This document shows, piece after piece, positions 62,501-64,000 of a stretch of DNA of 64,000 nt (position 1 is the first letter of the stretch; each line of letters opens with the position of its first letter). Origin of the DNA: Pseudomonadota bacterium (GTDB lineage Bacteria; Desulfobacterota; Binatia; Binatales; Binataceae); the NCBI GenBank assembly GCA_021323675.1, contig JAJPKP010000007.1, forward strand, positions 18,423-82,422, read 5' to 3'. Both the position numbers and the translations under genes were made by a program. The notes under the pieces were generated by a model. That model searched no databases, was not told where the DNA came from, and worked only from the letters and a program-made list of their open reading frames with translations.

Positions 62501-63576
62501 GCATGGTCTGGGAATTGGGTTGGCGAAAGGAAAGGTTCGACGAAGTAGACAAGAATTTATCTGACTACTGGATTCAGCGTAGGTTCGGTAGGACGGAGCG
62601 CTACGGAAAAAAATATAGCTGGGCTGGCTTTTACAACTACGCTGGAATCTTGCGCGACTATGGATTGTTGCCCGATGAGCCTCTCTCGGAGCTGCAGATT
62701 GACCCTTCGTTTCCTGAACAACCCCAGAAAGCACCTGTTGACCTTCCAAACTGGGTCGAACCGAAGCAGAAAGACGACAAGAGGTGGGTTAAAGATGGTG
62801 ATGTCAGCGTTCCCAAAGAATTCCTGTATCGCAGACAGCTAGGTCGACATATTGGACCATGGGTTGCTGTGCACGCAGACCTCAGGACGGACCGGCAAGC
62901 TCGAGGCCGAGAGGTCTTTGGAATTCTGGTCGCCATGCTTGTCGAGGCTCGTGATTCCGCGAAGCTTATCAAAGAGCTCAAATCTCGCCGATTCCCGCGC
63001 CAAGTCTGGCTGCCCGAAGTTGGTGAAGATTATTATTTGTTCGCCGGGGAGATTCCCTGGAGCCCATACTTTTCAGAGCGTGGAGAAAACGACGAGTGGG
63101 ACGACCTCGGACGCGAGGTACGTCTGCCGAATGGCAAAGCGATCCAGGTTGAGATTCTGTCTCATCGGTACGCTTGGGAGAGCTATCATAGCCAGTTAAA
63201 TACGGGTCAAGGAGCGTTGTTACCCACCAGCAATTTTTCCAAACATTTCGGTCTCGTCGGGATACCGCAAAGCTTCGATCAAGTTCTGCCGGATAACAAG
63301 CTTGCGGCGATATCGCTAACTGCACCGGAAGGGTTCAAGGGACACATTCTCTACTTAAGGGAGGACCTCGTCCGCAGATATGCAGATGGGAGGCGCCTTG
63401 TCCTGGGCATGTGGGGTGAGCGTCAAATATCGATGTATGGTCATCGCTTTCCAGACTGGTACGCAAAGGCGCGCCAGAGCGGCGCTGACGTTTGGCGGCT
63501 CGTTGTCACGCTCGACGATCTCTCTATATCGAACCGGAATATCCGCAAGACCCAGCGTCGCAACAATCAACGGTAA
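59566..63576 (+). CDS. Giant STAND-type NTPase with nuclease-like N-terminus (operon gene 5)
   Basis: 1336 residues. The N-terminus (1-160), with FEKLCRALIRRNYGRYGQLL, PGVEFHLKL and WFGWQCRWYDL, resembles the PD-(D/E)XK-like domain that opens several Avs/NACHT-type sensors. P-loop VVADFGCGKTQLS lies at ~326-338 and Walker B LPIFIDGLNEAED at ~400-412, followed by NACHT-like helical segments (LLSHPLTLRLFCEVTNPK). The long C-terminus (~640-1336) has no repeat I can name and could be the sensor. Start at 59566, one base overlapping the preceding stop (TGATG). Likely a phage-sensing, effector-carrying NTPase. Confidence 0.8.
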   Translation: MSLINWDRFLNLPGAATTNFEKLCRALIRRNYGRYGQLLALANQPGVEFHLKLDAPCGLGSPPRWFGWQCRWYDLPGGRAIGNARREKIKQAIKKTEKVLPCLTDWVLWTRRALTESDQEWFKSIQSQFQLTLWTENEVEDLSTDDAEIVRETYFGELILTPERLAELHAIAVAPLSKRWQPQVHQSLSAERTLRRILLEPKDWSVLPEVARRLRGYGHEIAAGEQEVPASLRDGLGSAVSLCAVQADELETLYGAIVNGDLAQLQQQLSTPSAPPEAGVVRLVRRLRSANIAASLTMTNAMANIRLARKATADLRGAVDQHVIGVVADFGCGKTQLSAELTAPTQERPAGVLLHGQKLRARSTLDDLAHQIVLRGSPLQSMEALVAAVDAAGERAKCRLPIFIDGLNEAEDPRDWKDPLASLNKTLVKYPHVLVVCTVRHAYADESLPSETSRIEIPGFDTDTAEAVRRYFRHYKIQPGEADLPWELLSHPLTLRLFCEVTNPKRQMTVGIDAIPTSLTILFERYLGQAAERIAELAPRTRRYYGQDVKVALSEIGNIFWNKNERTLEMSELRRQLNDESRTWDESIVRALEQEGILGRMPGPNNEDRFGVVHDALAGHLIAKNIISRRSVSEFAVWLSEPDTIDSFDYSSANGHTFGSDVFRSLAALLPTFYQEQLWRIAPAPLKARALWLAAGLDSASLDAETVEEIKSLVARRPAFVRLWQTRGIVGHPLNSEFLDALLRPMTTADRDLMWTEWLRLNADLVLKDLKRMAESWRTRSERAPSDLLRARWAMWALTSTVEVLRDEATQALYWFGRGKAGELFRLALEALPINDADVAERLIAASYGVVMANQRPVPDFELTLGEFLTGLRNALVGSSPGNPTNHWLIRQYVERMVTFALKYCRPIVPDEMSVGGKVPFAAGPYVPTIPDEDPRASEVDRSLRMNFVNYTLGGLFNDRPNYAASHKGHQLAVEYVRGMVWELGWRKERFDEVDKNLSDYWIQRRFGRTERYGKKYSWAGFYNYAGILRDYGLLPDEPLSELQIDPSFPEQPQKAPVDLPNWVEPKQKDDKRWVKDGDVSVPKEFLYRRQLGRHIGPWVAVHADLRTDRQARGREVFGILVAMLVEARDSAKLIKELKSRRFPRQVWLPEVGEDYYLFAGEIPWSPYFSERGENDEWDDLGREVRLPNGKAIQVEILSHRYAWESYHSQLNTGQGALLPTSNFSKHFGLVGIPQSFDQVLPDNKLAAISLTAPEGFKGHILYLREDLVRRYADGRRLVLGMWGERQISMYGHRFPDWYAKARQSGADVWRLVVTLDDLSISNRNIRKTQRRNNQR

Positions 63577-63639
63577 CGCTCTGCCGCGATGCCCTCTCAA
63601 GAAAGATTCGAGGCCGCGGCTTAGTCCATCATTGAGCAC

Positions 63640-64000
63640 CTATGAGCGTTGACCGCTGGAGCGTTCAAGGTCGGTCACGTCGACCGCGATGTCTTTCGTG
63701 TACTGGCCCGGCCGCTGGGGATTCTCAGGGCGCGCCGGAACACTGCTGGCACCCGAGCCACCGTTTGGCGATAGTAGCGCAGGACCGCTTCCGAACGTGG
63801 TGCCAGTGCCATTGTCATACGGCAGCGGTTTACCAGTAAACGGGTTGAGAACCTTGGTGGGCGCGTCTGCCGGCGCGGTACCGTTCCGGTGCTCCCCGTT
63901 GGCAACGAAATTCGAAATTGCCCCCGGTTCATTTTGAACCGGGTCACGCCTGCCATTCGCGATGCTAGCGACTCCATCGGAAACTTTCTTGAGGCCGGCC
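63640..64000 (-). CDS. C-terminal part of an unrecognised protein, runs off right edge
   Basis: Reads on the minus strand from the window edge to a TAG at 63640-63642, 119 sense codons. Content is rich in Gly, Asn, Pro and Ser, with NPFTGKPLPYDNGTGTTFGS and VPARPENPQRPGQYTKDIAV. It looks like a real protein tail because the frame is open throughout and codon use is natural. No family recognised; such tails occur in large surface or toxin proteins. Confidence 0.5.
   Translation of the reverse strand, partial: AGLKKVSDGVASIANGRRDPVQNEPGAISNFVANGEHRNGTAPADAPTKVLNPFTGKPLPYDNGTGTTFGSGPALLSPNGGSGASSVPARPENPQRPGQYTKDIAVDVTDLERSSGQRS

Overview
The window reads as a chromosomal segment of a high-GC, probably uncultured Gram-negative soil or sediment bacterium. 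Twin-arginine and lipoprotein signals, c-type cytochromes and a Pro/Thr-linker surface lipoprotein point to a cell with a periplasm. Phytanoyl-CoA-dioxygenase, epoxide-hydrolase, fumarylacetoacetate-hydrolase and sulfatase-type enzymes beside selenocysteine machinery would fit a Desulfobacterota/Binatota-like lineage, but no ribosomal marker is present, so this is an inference of low confidence. A and B below differ in style: A (1-34.5 kb) is a tidy metabolic chromosome, B (about 34.8 kb to the right edge) is mostly accessory and defence-like, with visibly lower GC around 35.4-38 kb and 57-63.6 kb.

A. From the left: the start of an exported alpha/beta hydrolase (minus); an ECF sigma factor operon whose partner is a protein of four fused VOC (glyoxalase-fold) domains plus a separate single VOC protein; a zinc-type alcohol dehydrogenase; a PhyH dioxygenase; a membrane HdrD-like iron-sulfur oxidoreductase; and a YchF-like GTPase. 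Then come selB and selD. SelD itself contains an in-frame UGA at codon 26, exactly at the catalytic Cys position, so the organism decodes UGA as selenocysteine. Next are a Tat-exported sulfatase, a nitroreductase, a three-gene periplasmic redox operon (di-haem peroxidase, metallophosphoesterase, cytochrome c), an epoxide hydrolase, a ferritin-like protein with a recognisable promoter and terminator, a carboxymuconolactone decarboxylase-like protein, a dienelactone hydrolase, a tandem pair of DUF4239 membrane proteins, a hybrid histidine kinase, an SGNH hydrolase, and a minus-strand set of small-molecule enzymes (histidine phosphatase, VOC dioxygenase-like, FAH, FMN split-barrel, O-methyltransferase, DUF2277, RidA/CnbZ-like).

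B. A 3' fragment of a tRNA-Thr(CGT) gene at 34771-34820 looks like the distal attachment site of an element that extends to the right. Inside it are a PD-(D/E)XK protein, an FRG-domain module, a VapBC-like pair, a shortened DUF262 protein, a Vsr-Dcm-MORC ATPase-Z1-DUF4420 restriction-modification operon led by a small RHH regulator, a Fic protein with an array of six 16-bp repeats at its promoter, an unknown gene with an amber-separated tail, and a HigA-like antitoxin. A LuxR-type regulator with a transposase-like N-terminus and a Gly-rich lipoprotein follow.

The most interesting locus is 56330-63576: five same-strand genes, most with 1-4 nt overlaps, encoding an AbiEi-like HTH protein, an AbiEii-like nucleotidyltransferase, a radical SAM enzyme, a small unknown protein and a 1336-residue STAND-type NTPase with a nuclease-like N-terminus. 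I do not recognise this combination as a described defence system. A further unrecognised gene runs off the right edge.
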